From: Polystyrenella longa
GTDB taxonomy: Bacteria; Planctomycetota; Planctomycetia; Planctomycetales; Planctomycetaceae
DNA length: 64,000 nucleotides
Direction of reading: 5' to 3'
Assembly (NCBI RefSeq): GCF_007750395.1
Contig: NZ_CP036281.1
Span: forward strand, 471,211 to 535,210
This document shows positions 8,124-17,167 of this stretch, piece by piece. Within the stretch, counting starts at the first letter, position 1; every line of letters starts with the position of its first letter. The notes under the pieces were generated by a model. It was not told the DNA's origin. It was given only the letters and a program-made list of their open reading frames with translations, and did not search any database. The translations under genes were made by a program, and so were the position numbers.

Positions 8124-9953
8124 ATGAACTTTATACATTCAATCCATTACCGATCGAGCCTCTTGTACAGTGGTCTACTGTTGGGATTGCTCACCTGTTC
8201 TTCGACGCTAATTGCAGGCCCCTCGACGCAGGACCCTACTCAGCTCTATGAAGTCCGTGACGAAGAAATGAGCCAGTATTACTGGGAGCGATCCAGGGAC
8301 GCGATCGATATTATTCTGATGGTCACGAAGAAAATCGAAGACGCACGAGCGATTGGTGATATCTCCGTGGTGTCCCCCCGCGAGGTGAGTGAAGCGTATG
8401 TGATGGTGGAGGAGCTTACCTTCTGCGCAGGAAAGCTGGGACAATTCGGAGAACCCTGTGCTCGTCATTTTCTTTTGGTTTCAAGTGATGCCAAAGGAAC
8501 TCTCCTGAGGTTCATTCGAGATTATCTTGAGATTCCTAATGTGAAGGATCAGCTTTACAGCGAGCAGACGCAAAGCCGGCTGAAGAAAGTTGTGAAAGAG
8601 CAGGCTAGTAAAGTTAAGAAATTACAGGCCATGATTAAACGCCAGGAGTGGAGAGATCTGGATGAGACCATCCACGGAATCTATCTCGAAGTGTGGCGTT
8701 ACTTATGCTGGTATCCGGACGAAAAAGTGGAAGATCCTGTTCTCAAACAAATATTCGAATTGAGACCTGAGTACAATGAAGAAATTAACGAGTGGTTCCG
8801 GCAGGAAGCGGACGAGATCCTCACCCAATTGAGCGAACAGCATACTCCGGCTTTTCCGAGTGTTCTTCAAAGTATGAATGACTCTCTGGTAAACATTGAA
8901 CAAAATGGTCGAGTTGTCTGGGATAACAGCGAAGTCACTGGCCCAGAATGGGTCGAACTGTTTACAGAACGGATCAAGCAGGCTCAAGTGGAGGCTCTCA
9001 AGTACGTGGGTATTCAGGTTTCTCACCTCTCTTCGAATCCCCAGATAAAAACGTCATTGGAAATAATGATGAAGAGCCAACGGCAGTTTATGGCGACTGC
9101 CATTGAAGGAATTGCTCAGGCGATTCAGAAAGACGCCGTTCGAGTTTCCGGAATCGAAGCCGAAACATTGTACCGCGAGTACCTTGGGGCGCTAACGGGG
9201 CTCCTCGCTCTGATTGAAGACCAGGAACTGGTGGCTCCTATTGAACCTGCAATGCAGGAACTGGCAGCCAAATCGGAATCCTTTACCAAAGATGTTGCTA
9301 CCTATAGTGATGTGACTGGAGACCTGTTGAGATGGAGGGAGCGAAAGGCGACGGCTCAAGTCGCACGAGCGCGAACCTTGGAAACTCAAGAGGAATATAT
9401 TTCTCTGTCCGAACTTTTCAAGTCTGAAAAAATCGGAAAACAAGAGCGGACTCGTGGGGAGGATATCGATGTCGAACTGCGTACCTGGATCGATGAATTA
9501 CGGTTCATTGATGAAGAATTCATTAGCAAGCCAGTTTATGTTGACGACCTGGTGCTTTCCGAACAGCGTCAACGTCTTTTATCACCCGTGCGCGAGCACT
9601 ACTGTGCCACTGTGGAAATGCCCAAAGCCGCATCCACGGAACTTTCTTATCTGATGACGGATCTCCAGGCTAATGCCTCTGACTCATTTCCACTGAGCAT
9701 TAAAGCCCAACTGGCGATCTACAGGGCCTTGCATTACGATTTTTACCAGGTTGGAGGAGAACTGACTGAAGTAGAATTCGAGTCGAGAATTACCCAGTTT
9801 GCCAGAAGTAGTCCCAGCGACCTTGCTCGGGAACGGCTCTTTCAATTCGAAGAAAGAATTAACCCAGAAAGCTTCCGGGTACGTAACGCGACGATCGGGC
9901 ACATCAAACCGCATTGGGTGCGTCACCAATACTTCTTTTCCCATTCTAACTAA
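8124..9953 (+). CDS. Large secreted or periplasmic helical protein, function unknown
   Basis: I do not recognise this 609-residue protein. Residues 1-32 look like a signal peptide (hydrophobic LLLGLLTCSSTLIAG, cleavage near LIAGP). A Cys lies inside the hydrophobic core, but the spacing does not make a convincing lipobox. The mature part is acidic, mainly helical and without repeats, rich in Glu/Gln/Arg amphipathic stretches (for example around 160-190 and 400-440). It contains scattered cysteines and no recognisable catalytic motif. It is preceded by divergent apt and followed, after 234 bases, by the SLBB-like gene. An exported planctomycete-specific structural or scaffold protein is a guess only. 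Confidence 0.75.
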   Translation: MNFIHSIHYRSSLLYSGLLLGLLTCSSTLIAGPSTQDPTQLYEVRDEEMSQYYWERSRDAIDIILMVTKKIEDARAIGDISVVSPREVSEAYVMVEELTFCAGKLGQFGEPCARHFLLVSSDAKGTLLRFIRDYLEIPNVKDQLYSEQTQSRLKKVVKEQASKVKKLQAMIKRQEWRDLDETIHGIYLEVWRYLCWYPDEKVEDPVLKQIFELRPEYNEEINEWFRQEADEILTQLSEQHTPAFPSVLQSMNDSLVNIEQNGRVVWDNSEVTGPEWVELFTERIKQAQVEALKYVGIQVSHLSSNPQIKTSLEIMMKSQRQFMATAIEGIAQAIQKDAVRVSGIEAETLYREYLGALTGLLALIEDQELVAPIEPAMQELAAKSESFTKDVATYSDVTGDLLRWRERKATAQVARARTLETQEEYISLSELFKSEKIGKQERTRGEDIDVELRTWIDELRFIDEEFISKPVYVDDLVLSEQRQRLLSPVREHYCATVEMPKAASTELSYLMTDLQANASDSFPLSIKAQLAIYRALHYDFYQVGGELTEVEFESRITQFARSSPSDLARERLFQFEERINPESFRVRNATIGHIKPHWVRHQYFFSHSN

Positions 9954-10003
9954 GCTTCCTTGTTTATGCCGTCTTGCTGTTTTGACATCGGAATGAATTC
10001 GAT

Positions 10004-10030
10004 TTGGTTATCAAACCAAGTTTGATTGAT
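10004..10030 (+). promoter_or_regulatory. Two mutually exclusive short hairpins; possible weak terminator or attenuator
   Basis: TTGGTT (10004-10009) can pair with AACCAA (10014-10019) across a 4-base loop. The overlapping ATCAAAC (10010-10016) can instead pair with GTTTGAT (10020-10026) across CAA. A short T run (TCTTTTT) follows a few bases later. It lies 50 bases after the 8124 gene and about 160 bases before the SLBB-like gene. It may simply end the upstream transcript; regulation is inference. Confidence 0.3.
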
Positions 10031-10187
10031 CTTTTTGGTACGAATATGCCGAATAGTCGTATTGTGTGGCTCTGTCTGCGTGCCGGAGTCTCACAGGTGC
10101 ATGAAGAATGGACTTTTCGCACTTTACTATTTCTCCTGATTTTTCTGTTTTAGCAAAATCAAGAGATTCGACCCCGAATTGATCGCG

Positions 10188-11984
10188 ATGAATGGATTCC
10201 TCGTCATGATTCTGAGACGACTGTTACTCGCTTTTTTGGTAATGGCAACTCCCTGCAGCTGGATTATTGCTCAGGAGCAAGCCACTTCCGGTCCGCAATT
10301 TGTCCCTCTGGAACAAACTTCGACTCCGATTACCAAAGCGAAAAGCCCGTCCTTTGCCTACTACTCCGTCAGCGGATCTGTTCAGAAGCCTGGCGTTTAC
10401 GAGTTCGAGCACTCGCCAGTCACTGTCCAGGATTTAATTAATAAAGCGGGTGAAGCAGGGCTTGCCAACGCGGCGATTGTACGCCCATTAACGCGGGATC
10501 AAATCGAACCACAGATGCAGCGCCCATCGGCTCAGAGTCCACCATTGCCTTTGCTTCAGTCATCACACATTGTTGAATCACCGGACGAAATCGTCCATCC
10601 GGGTGATTTGGTCGTCTTTCAGTCCATCCGCCCTGCAATTCAACAAACAGTTCATCAACCTGCCGCACCTGCTGCGAATGGCAAAGTCAAATTGATCCTC
10701 GCCAACTTGATCGGCCGTCCGGTTCATGCCGAAGTCGATGCCAGTCAGGCAAACGTTCTCAGCCTGGCTCAGCACTTGGGGATCCCACAGGAAAATGTTG
10801 AAAAGAATGCGATTATAGTACTCCGTTCCCGTCAAAATCCGGAAGGAACTGCCGCCGGTCACATGGTCGCAACGGAGCCATTGCCCTCGGGAACCATTCT
10901 GCTGTTCGATCCGACTTTGGTTCATCTGGAACAGTTGAATTCGGAATCGATTGAACAACTGACACAGACTCATAAACCAATTCGGGTTGCAACCAATCCC
11001 CATGAAGAAAGTCGTACCGACGTACCGCAAAGCAACCTGATGACAGAATACCAGGACGAATCTGCGTATCCCAACAGTCTTGCAGAATCGGCTTCGACAA
11101 TTGCACCGCCGATGATGAACGCTCCCAACTTCGTTGACCAGCCGACTCCTGCCCCGGAAGAAGAAATGTTTTCCGCACCGATGGTCACTGCACAGGTCGA
11201 AGCTCCGGTAGAAATGCTGGCTGCTCCTCCCGAAGGAGCAGGTATGTACGACGGTGAAGGTTCCAATCTGGTTGACGTGGAAGCCATGCTGGCCCGCAAT
11301 GGGAACAGCCTTCCTGCCTTTGATGACACCCCTGCTGCACCCGTTAATTCTCTGTTAGCAGAGAATGACCTGGAACTGGCAGAGGCTTCGGCTCCCAAGG
11401 CTCGTAGTCAGGCATCGCTCTGGGTGATCTCGGTGCTGGTCATCCTGATTGCTTCTGTACTTGGGTTCTACTTGTACAACACGCGATCAACAGCTCCGGT
11501 CAAAACGGCCAAAACCAAACAGAAGCTCGCTCCTCAGCGGCAACCTGTTAAACGACCTAATATGCTCGACAATATTCACGACCCTAAAGTGGCTCAGTAC
11601 CGGCAGAAGGTCGAACAGAAAAAGAAAATGTTCGCTGCTTCAACACGACGCGAAGAAGAGTTGCAGATTGATGCCTTGATCAACGATTTCCTGCCTGTTC
11701 AGGAAGAAGAAATGGTGATCTCCCGGACATTCAATCTACCCGGTATCGGACAATCGTTCCGAATCGACCCGGCCTCCACAGAATTACAGGGGCCTCACTT
11801 CCGTCAGGCAGCTAAGGTCAACCGGAAGTCGACCGAGAAAGTTACAGCTAACGTAGGTACAGAACAATCGCGTCCGGTCGCTGATCGTCCCGATTCTTCT
11901 CGACCTGCCAGCGGACGGCCTGCTAACCAGGCATATCATACCATCCACAAAGGTGGTGACAGTCATTTCGGATCCGGTAAATAA
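10188..11984 (+). CDS. Membrane-anchored SLBB-like protein with cytoplasmic tail
   Basis: A 598-residue protein of likely envelope function. A signal or anchor helix comes first (ILRRLLLAFLVMATPCSWIIAQ). An SLBB/polysaccharide-export-like fold follows (YYSVSGSVQKPGVYEF, then VTVQDLINKAGEAGLANAAI and HPGDLVVFQS), then a low-complexity Pro/Ala/Glu region. A transmembrane helix lies at about 409-430 (LWVISVLVILIASVLGFYLY), and a Lys/Arg/Pro-rich tail of about 165 residues ends the protein. The start is ambiguous: TTG 10179, ATG 10188 or ATG 10206; 10188 is used. The actin-like gene begins 39 bases downstream, so the two are almost certainly one operon. A link to polysaccharide export is inferred from the SLBB resemblance only. 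Confidence 0.72.
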   Translation: MNGFLVMILRRLLLAFLVMATPCSWIIAQEQATSGPQFVPLEQTSTPITKAKSPSFAYYSVSGSVQKPGVYEFEHSPVTVQDLINKAGEAGLANAAIVRPLTRDQIEPQMQRPSAQSPPLPLLQSSHIVESPDEIVHPGDLVVFQSIRPAIQQTVHQPAAPAANGKVKLILANLIGRPVHAEVDASQANVLSLAQHLGIPQENVEKNAIIVLRSRQNPEGTAAGHMVATEPLPSGTILLFDPTLVHLEQLNSESIEQLTQTHKPIRVATNPHEESRTDVPQSNLMTEYQDESAYPNSLAESASTIAPPMMNAPNFVDQPTPAPEEEMFSAPMVTAQVEAPVEMLAAPPEGAGMYDGEGSNLVDVEAMLARNGNSLPAFDDTPAAPVNSLLAENDLELAEASAPKARSQASLWVISVLVILIASVLGFYLYNTRSTAPVKTAKTKQKLAPQRQPVKRPNMLDNIHDPKVAQYRQKVEQKKKMFAASTRREEELQIDALINDFLPVQEEEMVISRTFNLPGIGQSFRIDPASTELQGPHFRQAAKVNRKSTEKVTANVGTEQSRPVADRPDSSRPASGRPANQAYHTIHKGGDSHFGSGK

Positions 11985-12023
11985 TCCCCCCCTTACACTA
12001 CTGGACATGGAGCTTGGATCAAG

Positions 12024-13040
12024 ATGAGTATTTCTCTCGATGTGGGAACTGATACCCTGAAGTCGCTGCGACGGCAGGGGAATCAATTGATCGCCAAAAA
12101 ATGTCGTGGATTGTTCGCCGTCATGGATGGCAGCGAAACGCGTCGCGAATTATTGAACAACTTGAAGATTCCCTATTCGACTGCAGAAGAGCAGATCGTA
12201 TTAATGGGCGATGCGGCTTCTCACTACGGAGAGATGTTTCAGACATCCTCACTCTCTCTGTTTACCGAAGCCAAGAGTCGCTCTGACGAAGCGGTTCTTT
12301 CCGCCGAGGTGTTGCAGGCATTGATTCAATCGATCCTGGACAAACCACGGTATGCTCAGGAAACCTGTGCCGTCGTATTGCCTGCGACGAATGTGAACCG
12401 GAAATTAATCACTGCCGCCATTCGTGATTTAGGATACCAACCGTTGATCATCAGCTCCGGCATGGCGATCATTCTGGCGGAGATGGTAAAAACATCCTTT
12501 AACGGAATCGGACTCAGCCTGGGCGCCGGTTCCTGCACAATGAGCCTCGCTCATCATGGCGAAGAGGTTGCCCGGTATACATTGCCCCTGGGAGCGAACT
12601 GGGTTGATGAACAACTTGCTGAAGCGAACGAAGACATCGGTTTCGATTCGCGTGGGCATCGTTACCTGAAAACGGAACGCGTTCGTAACTGGAAAGAATC
12701 ACACACCGGTGCTTTCGTTAACCCGAGCACAGAAGGTGAGTTGATTCTGAAAGAAGTTTATACACAAATGCTCAAAGAGTTATTCACCCAGGCAGGTGAA
12801 AACTTCAGCCTGATTCCTCGCGTGTTGAATTCTCCTCAGCCAATGACGATGGCTGTTTCCGGTGGACCATCCCGGCTGCCAGGTATTAGAGAAATGATTG
12901 AGCGAACATTGCTGACCACACCGTTTCCCATTGAAATCAATCGCGTTCGCGTTGTTTCGGAATCACTGTATGTTGTCTCTCGTGGCGCCTTGATTCATGC
13001 CGAACTCGAACAGGAATCGTCGCTTCGCAAAGCAGGTTAA
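12024..13040 (+). CDS. Actin/Hsp70-fold ATPase (MreB/FtsA/PilM-like), divergent
   Basis: A 338-residue protein with the actin-superfamily nucleotide pocket. Phosphate-1 loop is at the N-terminus (MSISLDVGTDTLKSL), phosphate-2 loop is IGLSLGAGSCTMSLAHHG, and the adenosine motif is AVSGGPSRLPGIREMIE near 275-292. The phosphate-2 motif lacks the usual acidic residue of DxGGGT, reading SLGAGSC, so hydrolysis may be altered. No membrane helix or signal. It follows the membrane-anchored SLBB-like gene by 39 bases and is followed by a strong terminator, so the pair is a complete transcription unit. Its role could be a cytoplasmic scaffold bound by the partner's tail; this is inference. Ordinary MreB is unlikely given the divergence. 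Confidence 0.72.
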   Translation: MSISLDVGTDTLKSLRRQGNQLIAKKCRGLFAVMDGSETRRELLNNLKIPYSTAEEQIVLMGDAASHYGEMFQTSSLSLFTEAKSRSDEAVLSAEVLQALIQSILDKPRYAQETCAVVLPATNVNRKLITAAIRDLGYQPLIISSGMAIILAEMVKTSFNGIGLSLGAGSCTMSLAHHGEEVARYTLPLGANWVDEQLAEANEDIGFDSRGHRYLKTERVRNWKESHTGAFVNPSTEGELILKEVYTQMLKELFTQAGENFSLIPRVLNSPQPMTMAVSGGPSRLPGIREMIERTLLTTPFPIEINRVRVVSESLYVVSRGALIHAELEQESSLRKAG

Positions 13041-13071
13041 TTCTCGTTAAGCGATACATTTTAAATCAACA

Positions 13072-13112
13072 AAAACTCCAGGCTGTATGTTTCATATAGC
13101 CTGGAGTTTTTT
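13072..13112 (+). terminator. Rho-independent terminator of the SLBB/actin-like operon
   Basis: A 13-bp perfect stem (AAAACTCCAGGCT at 13072-13084 with AGCCTGGAGTTTT at 13098-13110) and a T run, starting 31 bases after the actin-like gene stop. Confidence 0.88.
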
Positions 13113-13305
13113 ATGCGCGATACAAAGGCACGCGTAGAACATAGGTGTGAAAGGACTTCTTCAAAACGAAATTCAATCATGAGATTTGCTTAAGGCGCAG
13201 ACGATTGAGGGCCGAATATAAAGTTAAGGAGTAACGATTTTAACGCTTTTGAGGGCGGCCTTCGCTCCAGAAGTAATACCTGAAGTTTTGCGAGAGTAAG
13301 GTTCT

Positions 13306-13950
13306 ATGACCGATTTTCGTTTTGCAGCCGACGATTCGATTCCTTCTGTAACACCGATCAATCCACCGGTGAAAGTACAGTTACACCAGCCAACCTCTCA
13401 TGAGGCCGTATTGGAACACATTGTGTCCCACGAACCGGTGACTCGTCCGGAGGATCCCCGAGATGAATCGGCAGCTCGGCTTGTCGATAATCTGCTGGAG
13501 ATAAGCCAGAAACTGCGTGGTTTGTTACAGCAGCATTACAATGAATTTGATCTCAATGAAGTGCGTTATACAGTGCTTCAGTTTATCAACCAGACAAAAG
13601 AGGCTGGGTGTTCCCAGGCGGAGCTGGCTGACAAACTTCAGCAATCAGAATCTTCGGTCAGTACTTTGATCGAACGCATGAAGAACAGCGACTTGATTTA
13701 TCCACTGCGTTCCAAGCAGGATCGCCGTAAACGGATTCTGGTCTTAACAGATCATGGTCGTGAATTGCTCAAACGGATCGAAGACTGCCACGCGATGCGT
13801 ATGCGTGTTCTGTTGGAGAAACTTCAACTGAGCTATGGACATGAATTGGTCGCTGCCGTCCAGGAAATGAATGAAAAACTGGAAGGTGTTTCCGGAGCCT
13901 GGTTCAAACAGATTACCAGTGACCGCAATGAATCTTCCCAGGCAGCTTAA
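13306..13950 (+). CDS. MarR-family transcriptional regulator
   Basis: Winged-helix DNA-binding regulator, 214 residues, longer than the usual 140-160 because of a Pro-rich head of about 55 residues. The MarR core is clear: a dimerisation helix (LVDNLLEISQKLRGLLQQHY), the recognition region AELADKLQQSESSVSTLIER at about 103-122, and the wing SKQDRRKRILVLTDHGRELL. It lies upstream of a complete tripartite ABC export system (14174-21153) on the same strand. MarR proteins often repress neighbouring efflux genes and respond to small ligands, so it likely controls this cluster; no operator was pinpointed in the 223-base gap. Confidence 0.9.
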   Translation: MTDFRFAADDSIPSVTPINPPVKVQLHQPTSHEAVLEHIVSHEPVTRPEDPRDESAARLVDNLLEISQKLRGLLQQHYNEFDLNEVRYTVLQFINQTKEAGCSQAELADKLQQSESSVSTLIERMKNSDLIYPLRSKQDRRKRILVLTDHGRELLKRIEDCHAMRMRVLLEKLQLSYGHELVAAVQEMNEKLEGVSGAWFKQITSDRNESSQAA

Positions 13951-14173
13951 GTTGCCCGGCAATGTTCACGCTTCCGCTTAGATCAATTCTAGATCCACCC
14001 ATGAAGTTTAAGCGGGCAATCTCTACGGTCGCCTTCACCGGCCGAACTGGTTTCAGCACTGTTCGCAGCGTCAAATCACTCTCCAATGGTTGACCAATCA
14101 GGTCGCGATTGTTGAGGCGGTAATCGCTGCATTGGTCAGTGTACCTCAGGAACTTTTCATCACCGGGATCGGC

Positions 14174-17167
14174 ATGTTCAATCTTCAGAATTATCAGGTA
14201 CTGCGGCCAGACGGGAAGGCATTCATACACTTTCCTGAAAAATCCGTGTTGTATGGCCTGCTGGTCATCTGCCTGATCAGTTTATGCAATACGGGGTGCT
14301 CTCGTTCCTTCTGGCGAAAGCAGGCCGATGAAGAATCGTATCGATTGCTGGTCAACAAGATGACAGACTACCGTTGGACGCTTCCACGGATTGACGTCAC
14401 CCCCAGCCCTTACAGCCGTCTGTACGAACCTTACGATCCCGACAAACCGCCGCTGCCTCCGGACGATCCTGCGGCACACCGTTATATGGAGCACATGAGC
14501 TATGACGGCAAAATTCACGGATACGAAGGCTGGCATAAATTCGGACAGTCGTTCACAGTGGAGAATCCGCAGTGGCTCGATCAGTTTGGAATCACGCCGG
14601 ATCAGCTAAGTCCGTCGGATGAGGAACCGGGCGAAGCACCTCCCGTGCTTGCGAACATGACATTAACCGATGCGCTTGAACTGGCTACGATCAACTCACG
14701 CGAATATCAAACAGAAATCGAGAACCTTTACCTTGCCGCGCTCGACCTTACATTCGAACGGTTTCAATTTAATATTCGGTTTCTTGGATTCGGCGGCGAA
14801 CCCAGTACCGACCTCGAATATGAATCCATACCAGATGGACAGAATAGCCTGAGATCCACCTCACGATTTGGTATATCCCAACTGATGCCCAGCGGGGCGC
14901 AGTGGGTGGTCGAACTGGCGAATAACACGCTGTGGCTCTTCTCCGGTGAGAACTCCACGAACACCTCTTCGATACTCTCTTACTCACTCGTGCAGCCTCT
15001 GTTACGTGGAGCAGGCCGGAAGGTCGTTCTGGAGAACTTGACGTTGCAGGAGCGGATCGTGTTGTATCGCACACGCGACCTCGCCCGGTTCCGAAAAACT
15101 TTCTTTACCGATATCGTTTCAAGTTATCTTGATTTGATGCAAACGGTACAGACCATCGCGAACCTGGAGAACAACATCGAGCTTCTCGAAGATCAGTTGG
15201 ATCGATTAAGGGCTGCCTCAGAACTCCGTGAATATAATCGATTCACCACGCGCTTGAAGGAACTTGAACCGGGGATTGTATATCCTCCTGAAGTTGCTGA
15301 TCAGATTGAGTATGACGAGCGTCAGCTCATCCTGATCTGGAATGGCGAAATGACTTCAGAGCAGATGAAGATTCTTAGAGAGACCTCTGATAACCCACTC
15401 TTCGCAGCGGCTGTTTCCGATCTGATTCAACAACAGACGGCCGAGCAGACTTCGCTCGAATTAATTCAGCTGGAGTCCCGGTTCGTCAATTCTCAGAACT
15501 CACTCCGGCAGGCCAGACAGAATTACCAGACAGCACTGGACCAGTTCAAGCTGTTGCTCGGTTTACCGACGGACTTTGGCATCACACTGGATAAATCCTT
15601 AATCATTCCGTTCCAACTGATCGACGAAGCACTTTCAGGCACCACCGAGGAACTGAAGGACTCGATCGCGATGATTCCGGAACCGGAGGGAAGTCCGTCG
15701 ATCGACGATTACCTCGAAGTCGCGGATCGATTCGAGCAAGTCTTTCTTGAATTGCAGCGTCAAACGATCGACCTTGTTGAGATTGACGCAGATAAGGTGA
15801 AGACCCTAGTTGAAACTCGCCGCGCCGAAGCGAATAATTCTACAAACTCCGTTACGAATCTCCCCCGCTTGGAACAGGACGTTGAACGCGACTTGAGACT
15901 GTTGGAAGATGAAAAAAGTTCGTTTGATCTTGAAAAGGAACGACTCAAAGAGCTGAAGGTTCAGTTGGTTGAATATCGCGAACAGGATTCAGTGACACCA
16001 GAACTTCTAGAACTGATTTACGAACAACTGGGAGAGATCCGTCAACAACTGATTCGAATTTCGCAGTCACTCCAGGTATTACAGATTGGTTTGCGGGTCG
16101 AATTGATTTCGCTGGAGCCGTTCGACATTTCCATGAATAATGCCGTTGCGTATGCCTTAGCGAACCGACTTGACCTGATGAATGCCAAGGCGCGAGTGAT
16201 GGATGCCCGTCGGCAGATGGAAGTCGCGGCGAACAATCTGGAAGCAGTTTTGAATGTAAGGGCCGAGGGGGACATTAGGACACCTGTCGGTACTCGGCCA
16301 TTCGACTTCCGCGGTTCCCTCAGTAGTTTCCGGATTGGGCTTGGATTTACGGCACCTTTGGATCAGATTAATGAACGTAACAATTACCGAGCATCACTCA
16401 TCAATTATCAACAAGCTCAGCGAGACTACATGTCGCTGGAAGATCGTGTCAAACAACAAGTTAGACAAAGCCAACGAAACCTGATGGTGCTGCAGCAGAA
16501 CTTTGAAACAGCCCGACAGTCAGTGCGGATTAACGCTCGTCAGTACGATATTACAGTAGAACTGGCGAATTCGCGGAACCCTTCGCCGAATCAGGGGTTA
16601 AATATCCTGAACGCCCTCGACAGTGTGTTGGGTGCGCAGAACCAGTTGATCGGAATCTTCATCAATTACGAAACGAATCGCCTTAACATTTACCGTGACA
16701 TGGGTATGATGGAAATAGACGAACGAGGTGTCTGGGAAGATCCCTTCTATCAGGGTAATTCGACCAGACTTGGTTCTTCTCCCCCGAATCTACTTCAGGG
16801 GCCTCCACTCCCACCACCAATGGTTCAACAAAACTCGGAAACGACTTCGGTAAAAGAATCCTCCGCTGACGTAAAACTGGTTTCTGATTTGGACATACCC
16901 CAACCTGCCTCCTCGCAGTTAAAGAACACATCGCTTCCTACAGCGAATGTCAAAACTGCGGAAAATAATGAAACGACTCCAAACGCGACAACTCAAGTCA
17001 GGCCCTTTGAATCTAACCCATTCCTGGATCCTTCCCCTTCCGAATCCACTCCTGCGGCACATGAGTTGAGTGAGAATACACATGATCAAAATAATGAGCT
17101 ACACAGTGATCGTCCTTCTGATTCTGGGGGGCAGCGTCTGGACCTACAGCGGCTGGAACGAGAGTAG
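14174..17167 (+). CDS. Oversized TolC-family outer-membrane efflux protein
   Basis: Outer-membrane channel for the exporter encoded downstream. The ATG at 14174 gives 997 residues with a signal-like hydrophobic stretch and lipobox-type CNTGC near residue 43; the longer frame from a TTG at 14090 adds nothing signal-like. TolC hallmarks include the motif LTDALELATINSREYQTEIE, long helices with Gln/Asn/Arg (SQNSLRQARQNYQTALDQFK) and a second repeat near the C-terminus (NNYRASLINYQQAQRDYMSL). It is about twice the usual 450-500 residues. The excess is a central coiled-coil insertion (roughly 560-660), an N-terminal domain rich in Pro/Asp, and a disordered C-tail of more than 100 residues. Its end overlaps the adaptor gene by 86 bases. 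Confidence 0.88.
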   Translation: MFNLQNYQVLRPDGKAFIHFPEKSVLYGLLVICLISLCNTGCSRSFWRKQADEESYRLLVNKMTDYRWTLPRIDVTPSPYSRLYEPYDPDKPPLPPDDPAAHRYMEHMSYDGKIHGYEGWHKFGQSFTVENPQWLDQFGITPDQLSPSDEEPGEAPPVLANMTLTDALELATINSREYQTEIENLYLAALDLTFERFQFNIRFLGFGGEPSTDLEYESIPDGQNSLRSTSRFGISQLMPSGAQWVVELANNTLWLFSGENSTNTSSILSYSLVQPLLRGAGRKVVLENLTLQERIVLYRTRDLARFRKTFFTDIVSSYLDLMQTVQTIANLENNIELLEDQLDRLRAASELREYNRFTTRLKELEPGIVYPPEVADQIEYDERQLILIWNGEMTSEQMKILRETSDNPLFAAAVSDLIQQQTAEQTSLELIQLESRFVNSQNSLRQARQNYQTALDQFKLLLGLPTDFGITLDKSLIIPFQLIDEALSGTTEELKDSIAMIPEPEGSPSIDDYLEVADRFEQVFLELQRQTIDLVEIDADKVKTLVETRRAEANNSTNSVTNLPRLEQDVERDLRLLEDEKSSFDLEKERLKELKVQLVEYREQDSVTPELLELIYEQLGEIRQQLIRISQSLQVLQIGLRVELISLEPFDISMNNAVAYALANRLDLMNAKARVMDARRQMEVAANNLEAVLNVRAEGDIRTPVGTRPFDFRGSLSSFRIGLGFTAPLDQINERNNYRASLINYQQAQRDYMSLEDRVKQQVRQSQRNLMVLQQNFETARQSVRINARQYDITVELANSRNPSPNQGLNILNALDSVLGAQNQLIGIFINYETNRLNIYRDMGMMEIDERGVWEDPFYQGNSTRLGSSPPNLLQGPPLPPPMVQQNSETTSVKESSADVKLVSDLDIPQPASSQLKNTSLPTANVKTAENNETTPNATTQVRPFESNPFLDPSPSESTPAAHELSENTHDQNNELHSDRPSDSGGQRLDLQRLERE

